This document shows, one piece after another, positions 54,105 to 63,888 of a stretch of DNA of 64,000 nucleotides. Source of the stretch: JANQOZ01 sp964559945 (GTDB lineage: Bacteria; Pseudomonadota; Gammaproteobacteria; Xanthomonadales; SZUA-38); contig CAZLJY010000003.1 in assembly GCA_964559945.1 (NCBI GenBank), forward strand, positions 6,594-70,593, written 5' to 3'. The notes below the pieces were generated by a model. It was not told the DNA's origin. It was given only the letters and a program-made list of their open reading frames with translations, and searched no databases. The translations under genes and the position numbers were made by a program. Numbering within the stretch: position 1 is the stretch's first letter; the number at the start of each line of letters is the position of its first letter.

Positions 54105-56027
54105 TTAGCGCCCGGTGAGGCTTGGGGGCATCGGGCAATGGAGCGCCGCACAGACTGCCCGAAGAAGCTCCACTTCTTCTAACGTGACCTGGCCGTCATG
54201 AGCCAGAGTCGTTATGGCCGCTTCTATTAATGCCTGTTTGAACATGGGTTTCAACTCATCAACCTCAGCCAGACTTGCATCCAATGCGGCGACCCATTGG
54301 GAAGGCGCGGCATAAGTGCTGGAATCCATGGGAAACAAATGATTGATGCCAGATTGGTAGGCCCGACGCGCAGCACTTTCCTGCTCATGACCAGCATCGG
54401 CTAACACAGCTAACAACTGCGACACCGCCTCGCGGCACTGTTTCAAGCTGGCTTGTCCGCGATCAACCGTGTCAGGTCGGATGGATTCTTCAAGATATTG
54501 ACTGATCACTTTAGACAGTGCGTACTCAAATACCGAGACTTCACCATCGGCACGGATTAACCTGCCAATAACCGCTAAATAGGTTCTGATGGCTTGCCGT
54601 GGGCGGCGCTTAACCGCCGGAAATGCCAATTCCACTAGCGGCAATCGATGCAGCGCAGGCAGCGCATCGGTAGCGCTCAAATTTTCCTCAACCCGCAGGC
54701 GATGATTGGCACCCATTCCCGATTCGATAATCTCCAACTGGTGACGGCGCATGGTCGGATCGGTATCCAGTAACAGCGCAAGTACCACATCAACTGCGTT
54801 CTGCACCGAGCGCGCACGTTCCAACAGTTCAGCTGGCAGGTGGTCAATGAGCCGCTCCGCGTACGCCACGTGATCCCAGCTCGGATTGCCGACTTCTGCC
54901 ATCAACTCCTGAGGCTGGGCAGCCACCGTCGTTTCTCCGGCAAAACCCATAGCGCCAATTGCCTGGGCAGGCGCAGGGCCTGCATCCATTGGCGGCGGCT
55001 CTAACGCGATCCTGGCCGCTAACTGGCGAATTTCACTGGGATCAAAGCGGGAATCAATGGCCCGAATGCGATCTTCTAGATCAGGATGGGTGGCGAACAT
55101 CCGCCGACCGACACCGTCGGCAAACAACATGTGGCCCACCTCTTCTGGATCAGCGGCCTCGAGCCGTCCGTGCTGTGATACTGCGGCGATTTTCTTTAAT
55201 GCACCGCTGATGCCGTCCGGGTCACGGGTGAACTGCACTGCGGAAGCGTCAGCCAGATATTCTCGTTGCCGGGACACAGCCGCCTGGATCAAGCGGCCAA
55301 AAAACAAACCCACAAACCCAATAATCATCAACGACCCACCCACAAATACCAGTGGCGCACCGTCTTTCTTTGATCCGCCACGATAGGTCGCTCGCAATAT
55401 CTGGCGCCCGGCAAGACCAATCACCAAAATGCCGAACAACACGCCCATCAGGCGGATATTCATACGCATATCGCCATTAAAAATATGGCTGAACTCATGG
55501 GCAATGACGCCCTGCAATTCACTGCGCGTGAGGGTCTCAAGACAGCCTCGGGACACCGCAACAGCAGCGTCACCGGGAGCATAGCCCGCGGCAAAGGCGT
55601 TGATGCCGCTTTCCGCTTCCAGCACATAGACTTCCGGTACCGGAACACCTGAAGCCAGGGCAATTTCTTCGACCACGTTACACAGCTGACGGCGTTTCGG
55701 GCCGGTGGCATCTGGCGAAATTAACGTGCCTCCCATAGAGCGTGCCACCACGCCGCCTCCGCCACGAAGCACAGCCATCTTGAATAGGGTTGCACCTCCA
55801 ATGGCACCAATAACCATCAACGATGACCACACTAAAACCATGGGGTTTTGGCTCACCCATTGGAATGTCGGCAGGGCCATATCGCGCTCGGAGCTACTGA
55901 CACTGGCCGCAACCACCAACACCACCAGATCCACTGCCAAAACAATCGCCACCACGGCTAGCAGGAACATGGCGATTAGACCTCGCGTCTTGGTCCGTGC
56001 CTTGTCCTGCTGCTCAAAGAAATTCAT
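54105..56027 (-). CDS. M48 family metallopeptidase with C-terminal TerB-like region
   Basis: A 640-residue membrane protease. Two N-terminal transmembrane helices lie at about 15-40 and 52-75, then a zinc motif GVIAHEFSHIFNGD (HExxH) and a third ligand in REYLADASAVQF. A hydrophobic pair lies between them. The C-terminal 250 residues are helical and end in a TerB-like segment (TTLAHDGQVTLEEVELLRAVCAALHC). HtpX-like quality control of membrane proteins is the family role. It follows lemA by 64 bases on the same strand, a common pairing. Confidence 0.87.
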   Translation of the reverse strand: MNFFEQQDKARTKTRGLIAMFLLAVVAIVLAVDLVVLVVAASVSSSERDMALPTFQWVSQNPMVLVWSSLMVIGAIGGATLFKMAVLRGGGGVVARSMGGTLISPDATGPKRRQLCNVVEEIALASGVPVPEVYVLEAESGINAFAAGYAPGDAAVAVSRGCLETLTRSELQGVIAHEFSHIFNGDMRMNIRLMGVLFGILVIGLAGRQILRATYRGGSKKDGAPLVFVGGSLMIIGFVGLFFGRLIQAAVSRQREYLADASAVQFTRDPDGISGALKKIAAVSQHGRLEAADPEEVGHMLFADGVGRRMFATHPDLEDRIRAIDSRFDPSEIRQLAARIALEPPPMDAGPAPAQAIGAMGFAGETTVAAQPQELMAEVGNPSWDHVAYAERLIDHLPAELLERARSVQNAVDVVLALLLDTDPTMRRHQLEIIESGMGANHRLRVEENLSATDALPALHRLPLVELAFPAVKRRPRQAIRTYLAVIGRLIRADGEVSVFEYALSKVISQYLEESIRPDTVDRGQASLKQCREAVSQLLAVLADAGHEQESAARRAYQSGINHLFPMDSSTYAAPSQWVAALDASLAEVDELKPMFKQALIEAAITTLAHDGQVTLEEVELLRAVCAALHCPMPPSLTGR

Positions 56028-56091
56028 GGTGTGAGCCTTGCCATCTCAATGACATCGGTTGGTCGGCAGCCGGGCGCCGTTGCTGGGAAGA

Positions 56092-56673
56092 TCAAAATTC
56101 GACTTTGGGTGCCTCCCGCACTACGGGGTCTTCGATTTCCAGCAAATTCGCTGCGTCAAAATTGAACGAGCCGGCAATCAGGTTGCTGGGGAAGGTTTCC
56201 CGCGCATTGTTGTAATTCATGACCGAATCGTTAAACGCCTGACGAGAAAAGGCGACCTTGTTTTCCGTTGTGGTGAGCTCTTCGGTCAGCTGCATCATGT
56301 TTTCGTTGGCCTTGAGGTCGGGATAACTTTCGACCAATGCGAATAATTTGCCTAGGGCGCCGCTCAACATGTTTTCCGAACCCGCCAACTGCTGCATGGC
56401 ACCAGCGTCGCCCGGGTTGTTGGTGGCACCTTTCAAACCCGTGACGGCTTGATTCCTGGCTTGTATCACCGCTTCCAGGGTTTCCTTTTCGTGCTTCATG
56501 TACCCTTTGGCGGTTTCCACCAAGTTGGGGATCAAGTCGTGGCGGCGGGTCAGCTGCACATCAATTTGGGCAAACGCGTTTTTGTAGCGATTGCGTTTGG
56601 TCACCAGTCCGTTGTAAAGCGAAATAGCAAACACAATTGCCGCGATGATCAAGCCGAAAAAAATCCACCCCAT
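56092..56673 (-). CDS. lemA: LemA family protein
   Basis: A 193-residue protein with one N-terminal transmembrane helix (about 3-22) followed by a helical bundle (NRYKNAFAQIDVQLTRRHDLIPNLVETAKGYMKHE, YNNARETFPSNLIAGSF). It matches LemA length and signature. Function is not settled; LemA often partners M48 peptidases, as here. Divergent from the beta-lactamase-like gene at 56761. Confidence 0.92.
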   Translation of the reverse strand: MGWIFFGLIIAAIVFAISLYNGLVTKRNRYKNAFAQIDVQLTRRHDLIPNLVETAKGYMKHEKETLEAVIQARNQAVTGLKGATNNPGDAGAMQQLAGSENMLSGALGKLFALVESYPDLKANENMMQLTEELTTTENKVAFSRQAFNDSVMNYNNARETFPSNLIAGSFNFDAANLLEIEDPVVREAPKVEF

Positions 56674-56760
56674 AAGGTTTCTCCCAAGAGAATAAAGATA
56701 CGATTATGCCAGAATTTTCAGTAGCTTGAGTGAGGCCATAGTCATGTTTCGGCAAATAAT

Positions 56761-58065
56761 ATGGGTGGCAGCAACGCCGTTTGCCCGGTAAGCTGCTGGA
56801 CGATGTTTGTCGTACATACTCCTTGCCGCCCATTTAAACGCCTGATCCTTCGGGGGCCCAGGCTGTGCTGCATCGTGGGTCTGGCCCTAAGCCTGTTGAT
56901 CGGCCCGTCGTTTGTCATCGCTGGCGAGCTTTCCTCTGCCTTGGCTAAGCTCAATAACGATCTAGAAAGCCTGAGTACCGCGCCCAACATGATGGGCTTG
57001 GGTGTCTGCGTCATCGACAACAAAGCAACCCGCCTTTTGAAGGTTCAAGGAAAGCGGGTAATTGGCGGCAGTCCGATCAACGCTGAGACCCGTTTTCGCC
57101 TGGCATCGGTATCTAAGGGTTTTGCCGCAACCACGGCCGTATTGCTAAACCAACAAGGCAAACTTGATCTCAATACCAAAGTTCGCTCTGTAGTGCCCTA
57201 CTTCACTCTCCCTAATGCGACAGAGGTGAGCAAGGTCACCTTGACTCACTTATTGAGTCATCGCCTAGGGTTACCACCCAACGCCTATGACAATTTGCTC
57301 GAAGCTGGCCGAAAACCCCGCGACATCGTGCCGAGATTTTCCGAGGTTAAAGCGTTGTGCCCAGCGGCCGGCTGTTACGGATACCAAAACGTCGGCTTCA
57401 ATTTGATCGCGGAGGCCATCGAGTCGCAAACCGGCGTCACTTATCAGGAACAGGTGGAACATCGCCTGCTGCAGCCGCTCGCAATGGCGGACTCTGGCTT
57501 CGGACAGGACCATCTAAAACACGATGACAACTGGGCCAGACCCCATCGGGGCCGCGGTCGGTTTCTGCGTCGCAGTTCGGTTAACGATAATTACTACCGG
57601 GTTCCTGCTGCCGCCGGCCTGAACGCCAGCACCCAAGATTTGTGCCGCTGGCTTGAAGCGCAACTCGGCGCTCACCCTGAAGTGATCAGTGCTCAAACTC
57701 TGGACCAACTGCGCGCTCCGCAGGTCTTCACCCGCGCCGAGATGAATCGCGGTCGCTGGAGGCGCACACGGCTCAAAAGCGCCCACTATGGACTGGGCTG
57801 GCGGCTGTACGACTACGCCGGGCATTCCATTGTGTTTCACGCCGGGTCAGTCAGCGGCTTCGGGGCGGTCATCGCCATACTACCCGACGACCAAGTGGGC
57901 CTTGCGGCGGTCTGGAACTCGGAAAGCACTCGACCCTGGGGATTATTGCCCAGCTTCTTAGATTCCTATTTTGACCTGGCAGAACAGGACTGGATGAAAC
58001 TGAAAAGCCTCAAACTCAGCGGCGCGCCAGCCGCCTCCAGCGGCACCCTGGCACCCGAGCCCTAA
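56761..58065 (+). CDS. Class C beta-lactamase-fold serine hydrolase
   Basis: A 434-residue exported protein, hydrophobic export signal about residues 38-55. Catalytic motifs: SVSK (SxxK, about residue 116), YQN (YxN, in YGYQNVGFN) and HAG in place of KTG (FHAGSVSGFG). The HxG variant is typical of EstB/PBP4*-type esterases, peptidases and related hydrolases rather than true AmpC. Substrate unknown. Start is ambiguous: ATG 56761 or 56803, and the first stretch has extra Cys. Confidence 0.82.
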   Translation: MGGSNAVCPVSCWTMFVVHTPCRPFKRLILRGPRLCCIVGLALSLLIGPSFVIAGELSSALAKLNNDLESLSTAPNMMGLGVCVIDNKATRLLKVQGKRVIGGSPINAETRFRLASVSKGFAATTAVLLNQQGKLDLNTKVRSVVPYFTLPNATEVSKVTLTHLLSHRLGLPPNAYDNLLEAGRKPRDIVPRFSEVKALCPAAGCYGYQNVGFNLIAEAIESQTGVTYQEQVEHRLLQPLAMADSGFGQDHLKHDDNWARPHRGRGRFLRRSSVNDNYYRVPAAAGLNASTQDLCRWLEAQLGAHPEVISAQTLDQLRAPQVFTRAEMNRGRWRRTRLKSAHYGLGWRLYDYAGHSIVFHAGSVSGFGAVIAILPDDQVGLAAVWNSESTRPWGLLPSFLDSYFDLAEQDWMKLKSLKLSGAPAASSGTLAPEP

Positions 58066-58213
58066 ACAGGGCTTATCACTAAAACGCGTTAAACACCGCC
58101 GGTCTTGTCGTCCAAGGCCGCCAAGTAAACTGAATGCCGCCTAGATTGTTTGCTCTAGCTAGTGGATGGAACATCGTATTCATAGACCACTAATTCACTG
58201 GAGTACAGTCTCG

Positions 58214-58654
58214 ATGAAAACCACCAACACCTCATTAACCCAATCCATTCAAAAGGCCAATACTGCCGCTCGCGAACTGCGCTTAGCCGGCCTGGGCATC
58301 ATTTCACGAGTCCGCAGCAATGCCAGCTCGCTGTTTGCCGACCTAGTAGACGAAGGTCAGGACGTGCAAGACAAGGCAGCTCAAGCGCTGTCCGGCTCGG
58401 TCCAAAAACTGCGTCAGGAAATCGATAGCCGAGTGAACATTCGGTCAACGGTTCAGCAAGCCCGAAGCCAGGCAGTGGCGGCGGTCAGCAAGAACACCGA
58501 ACGCTTGGAAACACTGGTGCAAAGTCAATTAAGCAAAGTGCTCAACGTGGCCGGCATCCCCAGCAAGTCAGAACTGAAAAAGCTGGATTCACGGGTCACC
58601 ACGCTGCGTCGTGAAATTCGCAGCATCACACCCAAAAGAGCAAAAGCGGCCTGA
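58214..58654 (+). CDS. Phasin family protein
   Basis: A 146-residue helical protein with start ATG 58214, about ten bases after CTGGAG; a longer reading from 58166 is unsupported. Phasin-like sequence (SLTQSIQKANTAARELRLAG, SRVRSNASSLFADLVDEGQ) and a basic C-terminal tail (SITPKRAKAA). Phasins coat polyhydroxyalkanoate granules; the basic tail recalls PhaF-type DNA association, but it lacks AAKP repeats. No phaC is in the window, so PHA function is inferred from the family only. Followed by a terminator. Confidence 0.72.
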   Translation: MKTTNTSLTQSIQKANTAARELRLAGLGIISRVRSNASSLFADLVDEGQDVQDKAAQALSGSVQKLRQEIDSRVNIRSTVQQARSQAVAAVSKNTERLETLVQSQLSKVLNVAGIPSKSELKKLDSRVTTLRREIRSITPKRAKAA

Positions 58655-58689
58655 ACATTGGCCTTATGAGATAAGCCCGAAGGGCCATC

Positions 58690-58719
58690 AATGGTCGCGG
58701 CGAACGCCGCGACCATTTT
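58690..58719 (+). terminator. Rho-independent terminator after the phasin gene
   Basis: AATGGTCGCGGC (58690-58701) pairs with GCCGCGACCATT (58706-58717), 12 bp with a GAAC loop, and TTTT spans 58716-58719. On the minus strand it follows the MBL gene without a T-tract, so it mainly acts on the plus strand. Confidence 0.82.
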
Positions 58720-58721
58720 GG

Positions 58722-59609
58722 TTATAGGGAGTTGTAGATAAAGGTCACGATTTGCGCTGGCTTAATAAAAGTGGCGCCCCAGCTTGCGTCCCATTGTGCG
58801 CCCGGCTTCGCGTCAATCGCTTCCTGTAAGGTTTTACCGCTAGTTTTCAATTCGGCAACCCGATCTCTTAACGCTACCAGCATGTCACGGTAAGCCTGCA
58901 GATCGTCTCGAGTGGACAGGCCACCATGGCCTGGAATAATGCGGGTCTGCGCGTTGGCCAACATCAAGCCTTTGTTAACCGCATCAATGAGTCCGCCGAT
59001 ACTGCCCCCGGAATCCAGGTCAATAAAGGGATACATGCCATTGAAAAATGTGTCACCCATGTGCAAAACATTGGCGGTGGCAAAGTAAATTAACGCATCG
59101 CCATCGGTATGGGCGTTGGGGGCGTGGATTGCATGCACGCCGCCGTTCATCTGCAAGGTGACACGCTCAGTAAAGGTCACTCGCGGCAACGCAGCCGCAG
59201 GTGAGGCCGGGATGGTGCGGTTAAACATGGTGGAAACGTGTTCCGCCGACATGCGTTTATGCACATTATCGTGGGCAACGATCACGCTGCCAGCTTCACC
59301 AAATGCCTCGTTACCGCCGGAATGGTCTCCATGCCAATGGGTGTTGATCACAAAACTCACCGGATGCTCAGTAATGTCCCCAATGGCTGCACGAATCTTG
59401 TCGGCCAGCGGCGCATATTGATCATCAACGATAAAGGCGCCGTCATCGCCTACTGAAAGACCAATATTGCCCCCAGCCCCCTGCAACATGTAAACACCGT
59501 CAGTCACCTTGATGGTGGAAATTTCAACTTTGGAAAAATCCTGCGCCCCGGCTGTCAGGGCGAAAAAGGCGGTAAAAAGTCCTACTACTGATCTTAAGGG
59601 TTGATTCAT
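58722..59609 (-). CDS. Exported MBL-fold metallohydrolase
   Basis: A 295-residue protein from ATG 59609, signal peptide about 1-22 (LTAGAQ). The metallo-beta-lactamase fold carries the zinc motif NTHWHGDHSGG (HxHxDH, about residue 97), a third His in IHAPNAHTDGD and a last one in IIPGHGG. It resembles the group of periplasmic MBL hydrolases without known substrate; beta-lactamase activity is not implied. Divergent from the symporter gene at 59707. Confidence 0.85.
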   Translation of the reverse strand: MNQPLRSVVGLFTAFFALTAGAQDFSKVEISTIKVTDGVYMLQGAGGNIGLSVGDDGAFIVDDQYAPLADKIRAAIGDITEHPVSFVINTHWHGDHSGGNEAFGEAGSVIVAHDNVHKRMSAEHVSTMFNRTIPASPAAALPRVTFTERVTLQMNGGVHAIHAPNAHTDGDALIYFATANVLHMGDTFFNGMYPFIDLDSGGSIGGLIDAVNKGLMLANAQTRIIPGHGGLSTRDDLQAYRDMLVALRDRVAELKTSGKTLQEAIDAKPGAQWDASWGATFIKPAQIVTFIYNSL

Positions 59610-59673
59610 AGCGTTTTCCCGTTGGCGATTCAGGCTCAGATTATGACAATCCACCCGCCAGCGCGCCATGGCT

Positions 59674-59679
59674 TATAAT
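59674..59679 (+). promoter_or_regulatory. Candidate -10 box for the symporter gene
   Basis: A perfect TATAAT lies 27 bases before the ATG at 59707. No good -35 hexamer stands 17 bases upstream (CCACCC-like sequence), so any promoter may need an activator, for example the LysR gene at 61019. Confidence 0.35.
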
Positions 59680-59706
59680 GGGCTCTGAACCGCACTGAGT
59701 AGCACA

Positions 59707-61017
59707 ATGACAGATTCAAGTCCTCTAGGTGGCGCCCTTACTCGCCGAATTATCATCGGCATGGTCATTGGCGTGGTGATTGGAACGGCAATCAACGTCA
59801 GCGGCTGGCAATGGGGCGAACAGACCCTAGCACTGGGATTTTTCGACCTACTAGGACAACTGTTTTTAAAGCTTCTGATGATGCTAATGGTGCCGGTAGT
59901 ACTGGTATCCCTGGTCTGCGGCGTCAGCTCACTGGCAGATCCCAAAGAACTTGGACGGCTGGGAGGCAAGGCCGTTGGCCTGTACATGCTCACCACCGGC
60001 CTTGCCATTGCCCTGGCAATCACCGTTGCCAGCATCGTTGGACCTGGACAGGGCTTTTCTCCGCCAGAGGTTTCCTATACGCCTCCGCCAAGTCAGTCAC
60101 TTAGCCAAGTGATTCTGGGGATGGTGCCGCAAAACCCGATCAACGCCATGGCTGAGGCAAAAATGCTGCAGCTCATCATGTTTGCTGTGCTATTTGGTCT
60201 TGCAATATCCCTGGCCGGTGAATCCGGTCGTCGGATTAGAAATATTTTTTCTGACCTCAATGAAGTCGTAATGATGCTGGTTACGATGGTGATGCAGGTT
60301 GCACCGATAGGCGTCCTGGCCCTGATGGCAAAATTGTGCGCTACCTTAAATCTGCAGGAATTCGCCGAGGTATTGACCTATTTCCTGACCGTCGCATTTG
60401 TGTTGGCAGCCCATGGGCTGGTCACATACCCCCTGCTATTGAAACTGACAACCGGCCTTAACCCACTAACGTTCTTGAGCAAAATGCGCACGGTCATGAC
60501 GTTTGCTTTCAGCACCTCTTCCAGCAACGCTACCTTGCCGGTCACATTGCGCACCGCTGAGGAACGCCTCGGGGTGAATAAATCCGTGGCCTCTTTTACT
60601 GTTCCGCTGGGTGCCACAATCAACATGGATGGCACCGCAATCATGCAAGGTTGCGCCACCATCTTTATCGCCAATGCTTACGGCATCGAGCTGACAATCG
60701 TGCAACTAATGACCGTCGTGTTGATGGCGGTACTAGCCTCGGTAGGCGCTGCCGGCGTACCCGGTGTAGGGATCATTTTGCTGGCCACAGTACTCGAGCA
60801 GGTTGGATTACCCGTTGAGGGTATTGCCTTAATACTCGGCGTTGACCGGTTACTGGATATGATGCGCACTGTCGTTAATGTCACCGGCGATGCCGCAGTA
60901 ACCACCGTGGTTGCGCACTCCGAAAGTGAGATGGACATTGATCGATTTAACGATCCTGGGGCAGGCGTGCTAGTGGTGGACTCACCATCGCCGGAAACAG
61001 CGAACGCCGGCTCCTGA
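59707..61017 (+). CDS. Dicarboxylate/amino acid:cation symporter (SLC1/DAACS)
   Basis: A 436-residue inner-membrane transporter with eight transmembrane helices and two re-entrant loops. The HP1 motif is SSSNATLPVT, TM7 shows NMDGTAI, and HP2 is AAGVPGVGIILL. It resembles GltP/DctA (glutamate, aspartate or C4-dicarboxylates), but substrate is not decided. The LysR gene follows one base after its stop, so they are cotranscribed. Confidence 0.92.
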   Translation: MTDSSPLGGALTRRIIIGMVIGVVIGTAINVSGWQWGEQTLALGFFDLLGQLFLKLLMMLMVPVVLVSLVCGVSSLADPKELGRLGGKAVGLYMLTTGLAIALAITVASIVGPGQGFSPPEVSYTPPPSQSLSQVILGMVPQNPINAMAEAKMLQLIMFAVLFGLAISLAGESGRRIRNIFSDLNEVVMMLVTMVMQVAPIGVLALMAKLCATLNLQEFAEVLTYFLTVAFVLAAHGLVTYPLLLKLTTGLNPLTFLSKMRTVMTFAFSTSSSNATLPVTLRTAEERLGVNKSVASFTVPLGATINMDGTAIMQGCATIFIANAYGIELTIVQLMTVVLMAVLASVGAAGVPGVGIILLATVLEQVGLPVEGIALILGVDRLLDMMRTVVNVTGDAAVTTVVAHSESEMDIDRFNDPGAGVLVVDSPSPETANAGS

Positions 61018-61018
61018 T

Positions 61019-61903
61019 GTGCGTCGCCAGCTGCCGCACCTAAACCTGCTGCTGGCATTTGAACGTGCGGCGTACCATCGTAGTTTCAAACTGGCCGCCG
61101 CAGAGTTGCATGTCACCCCGTCGGCGGTTAGTCACCGAATCCGCCAGTTGGAAGAAGATCTGGGTATCCCACTGTTTCAGCGCCTGCCGCGCTCGATTCG
61201 CCTAACGCCAGCTGGCCAAGCCTACTTTCGCGATGTACACCGGGCCTTCGCCAGGATAGAAAGCGGCACCGAGAAGCTCACCCACAGCTTTGGCCGCCAA
61301 GTACTCAGATTGCACCTATTACCGTTTTTCGCCACAGAAATTCTGGTACCTAGGCTGCAGAGTTTTCAGGCTCAGCATCCCGAAATTGACTTGCACCTGG
61401 AGTCCTCCTTTGGCCGCAGCGAAACCCACCCAGACCATGCGGACATCTCAATCGGGTTGGGACAGGGCAGCTGGCCAGGCTTAGTCTCCAAACCGCTGAT
61501 GGAGTTGGAACTGCAAGCGGTGTGTGCGCCTCAGCTTGCACAGTCCATTCGCCCCGATCACATCCAAGATATCAACCAACACCATGTGATCTATTTTGAA
61601 AGCAAGCTGGATGCTTGGGAGTTATGGGCCAGAGGGGTTGGCCTGAAAAAATTTGAGCCAGCGGGCACCATCACCATGGATAGCGTTTTCTCAGCCTTGC
61701 AGGCCGCTGAGCAGGGTTTGGGCATCGTCACCGCCGCACTGCCACTGACTGCGCAATGGCTACAACGGTCCCACCTGGTTCCTGCCTTTGAGCAGCGGGT
61801 CAAGATTCCCGATCGATATTACGTGCTGTATCGCAAGGGGGATGACGTCCGTCCGACCGTGCAACGTTTCCTAGAATGGATTACCGAGGAATTCCGCCAA
61901 TAA
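61019..61903 (+). CDS. LysR family transcriptional regulator (GcvA-like)
   Basis: A 294-residue regulator with start GTG 61019, one base after the symporter stop. Helix-turn-helix: FKLAAAELHVTPSAVSHRIRQLEEDLG, as in the GcvA group. The effector-binding domain spans about 92-290. Regulation of the adjacent symporter is inferred from cotranscription, in which case it is autoregulated. Convergent with the GarR-like gene, 47 bases apart. Confidence 0.88.
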   Translation: MRRQLPHLNLLLAFERAAYHRSFKLAAAELHVTPSAVSHRIRQLEEDLGIPLFQRLPRSIRLTPAGQAYFRDVHRAFARIESGTEKLTHSFGRQVLRLHLLPFFATEILVPRLQSFQAQHPEIDLHLESSFGRSETHPDHADISIGLGQGSWPGLVSKPLMELELQAVCAPQLAQSIRPDHIQDINQHHVIYFESKLDAWELWARGVGLKKFEPAGTITMDSVFSALQAAEQGLGIVTAALPLTAQWLQRSHLVPAFEQRVKIPDRYYVLYRKGDDVRPTVQRFLEWITEEFRQ

Positions 61904-61950
61904 ATTTCACCAACGATCAGCCGGCATCTTTTCGCCAGTATCGAGATTGA

Positions 61951-62823
61951 CTAATGACCATCGGGTAATAGGCGTCGAAGCAGGCTTGACGTGTCCCAGC
62001 GGCCGCCGCCCACCTCTTGAAGTTCGCCGTAGAACTGATCAACCAGGGCCGCAACTTCCAATCGTGACCCATTGCGAGCGGCCTCCTCCAGGGCAATACC
62101 TAAATCTTTCCGCATCCAGTCCACTGCAAAACCGAAGTCGTACTCGTCAGCCATCATGGTTTGACCCCGGTTATCCATTTGCCAGGACTGAGCCGCGCCT
62201 TTGGAAATAACCTCTAACACCTGGGCCTGGTCAAGGCCCGCATTGCCAGCGAACTGCAAACCTTCGGCAAGCCCTTGGATGAGTCCAGCCAGGCAGACCT
62301 GGTTCACCATTTTGCATAGTTGGCCTGCTCCGCTATCGCCCAGGCGACGCACACTGCGCGAATAGCAATCCAAGATGGGTTTGGCCTTCTCAAATGCCGT
62401 TGCTTCACCACCAACCATGACTGTCAGCTGGCCGTTTTCCGCGCCAGCCTGGCCACCCGACACGGGTGCATCCAAAAACGTTACTTGCAACTCGGCGCCC
62501 GCAATGGCCATTTCCCGTGCCACGGTGGCCGAAGTGGTGGTGTGATCAACCACAATGCCGCCGGCTTTCATTCCCGCCAAAATCCCACCGTTGCCCAACA
62601 CCACCTGGCGAACATCGTCATCGTTGCCGACGCACAGGGCGGCTAAGTCCGCACCGTTGCAAGCTGCCCCCGGCGTGCTGGCTTTTTGGCCACCGTATTG
62701 ATCGACCCACCGGTCTGCCTTCGCCGAAGACCGGTTGTAGACCGTCACCTGGTGACCCGCCTTCCGCAGATGTCCGGCCATGGGAAACCCCATAACGCCT
62801 AAACCAACGAAACCTATCTTCAT
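61951..62823 (-). CDS. 3-Hydroxyisobutyrate dehydrogenase / tartronate semialdehyde reductase family
   Basis: A 290-residue beta-hydroxyacid dehydrogenase. Nucleotide-binding GFVGLGVMGFPMAGHLRKAGH, substrate motif DAPVSGGQAGAENG, and catalytic Lys in GQLCKMVNQ. The family includes MmsB, GarR/GlxR and 6-phosphogluconate-like enzymes; the sequence alone does not separate them. The ATG overlaps the stop of the MscS gene (ATGA), an unusual partnership. No valine or glycerate genes nearby. Confidence 0.88.
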   Translation of the reverse strand: MKIGFVGLGVMGFPMAGHLRKAGHQVTVYNRSSAKADRWVDQYGGQKASTPGAACNGADLAALCVGNDDDVRQVVLGNGGILAGMKAGGIVVDHTTTSATVAREMAIAGAELQVTFLDAPVSGGQAGAENGQLTVMVGGEATAFEKAKPILDCYSRSVRRLGDSGAGQLCKMVNQVCLAGLIQGLAEGLQFAGNAGLDQAQVLEVISKGAAQSWQMDNRGQTMMADEYDFGFAVDWMRKDLGIALEEAARNGSRLEVAALVDQFYGELQEVGGGRWDTSSLLRRLLPDGH

Positions 62824-63665
62824 GCTGCTTTCTCCGTGTTGTTGGATGGCACTAACTGATTCACATGAACATCCATCTGAGGAAACGGGATCGACACACC
62901 ACTGGCGTCGAAGCGTTGCTTGATCTGCTCGGTAACCTCATATTTTGTGGTCCAGTAGTCAGCGGTCTTGACCCAGGGCCGAACGACAAAATTAACACTG
63001 GAATCGGCCAATTCGCTCAGGGCAATAAGCGGCTTCGGTTCGCTCAGTATCAATGGGTGAGCATTGATCACCTCCCGCATAATGTTTCGCGCAAGATTGA
63101 TATCGTCGTCGTAACCAATGCCAAACACCATGTCGACCCGGCGGGTATCATTGGCCGAATAGTTGGTTATTGGGCTGCGGATAATGTCGCCGTTGGAAAC
63201 AATAACCCGCTTGTTATCCGGTGTTTTGAGCTGGGTCCAAAACATTTCCATTTCATCCACGCTTCCTGAGACGCCGGCCGCCTCAACATAATCGCCAATT
63301 TTGAATGGGCGGAACACAATAAGCATGACACCGGCAGCGAAGTTCTTTAAGGAATCCTGTAACGCCAACCCCAACGCCAGTCCAGCGGCACCCATCACCG
63401 CCACAATGGAAGTCGTGTTTAGTCCCACCTGATCCAGGGTCGCAACCAGAACAACCAGCAGCAAAAGTGCCGAAACCACCGAGCCGACAAAATTGATCAA
63501 GATAAGATCGGTGCCAGCCCGGTTCATCAGATTTCTGATCGCCTTCACAATTAATTTGGATACCCATCGGCCCACAATGTAGATCACCAAGGCCGTTACC
63601 AGCTTGATACCCCAGGGAATCAAGTAGGTCTCCAGCAGGGTCATCCCGTCCATTTTGAAGTTCAT
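62820..63665 (-). CDS. Small-conductance mechanosensitive channel, MscS family
   Basis: A 281-residue inner-membrane channel of typical length. Three N-terminal helices: about 13-33, 60-80 and 88-110 (the TM3 pore GAAGLALGLALQDSLKNFAAGV). The MscS beta domain (FRPFKIGDYVEAAGVSGSVDEM, NGDIIRSPITNYSAN) and C-terminal vestibule follow. It protects against hypo-osmotic shock. It precedes and overlaps the dehydrogenase gene. Confidence 0.94.
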   Translation of the reverse strand: MNFKMDGMTLLETYLIPWGIKLVTALVIYIVGRWVSKLIVKAIRNLMNRAGTDLILINFVGSVVSALLLLVVLVATLDQVGLNTTSIVAVMGAAGLALGLALQDSLKNFAAGVMLIVFRPFKIGDYVEAAGVSGSVDEMEMFWTQLKTPDNKRVIVSNGDIIRSPITNYSANDTRRVDMVFGIGYDDDINLARNIMREVINAHPLILSEPKPLIALSELADSSVNFVVRPWVKTADYWTTKYEVTEQIKQRFDASGVSIPFPQMDVHVNQLVPSNNTEKAA

Positions 63666-63888
63666 GCTGTTCTCCGATAGCCGTCGCGATAAATTTGACG
63701 GGAAATGATACCCCAGGACCTTTGCGCCGGCGGAGTCACAGGAATCTGCTTTTTGACCATGCCATCAGCGCCAGAACTTTGGATGGAAAGAGGTTTAATT
63801 TTGAGCATTACCGGAGAGCGTAAATTGGTAGAATATCGCCGCAGTCACACGTTACTGCGCTGCGGTAAGCCTGACAGGGAGAAGAACA

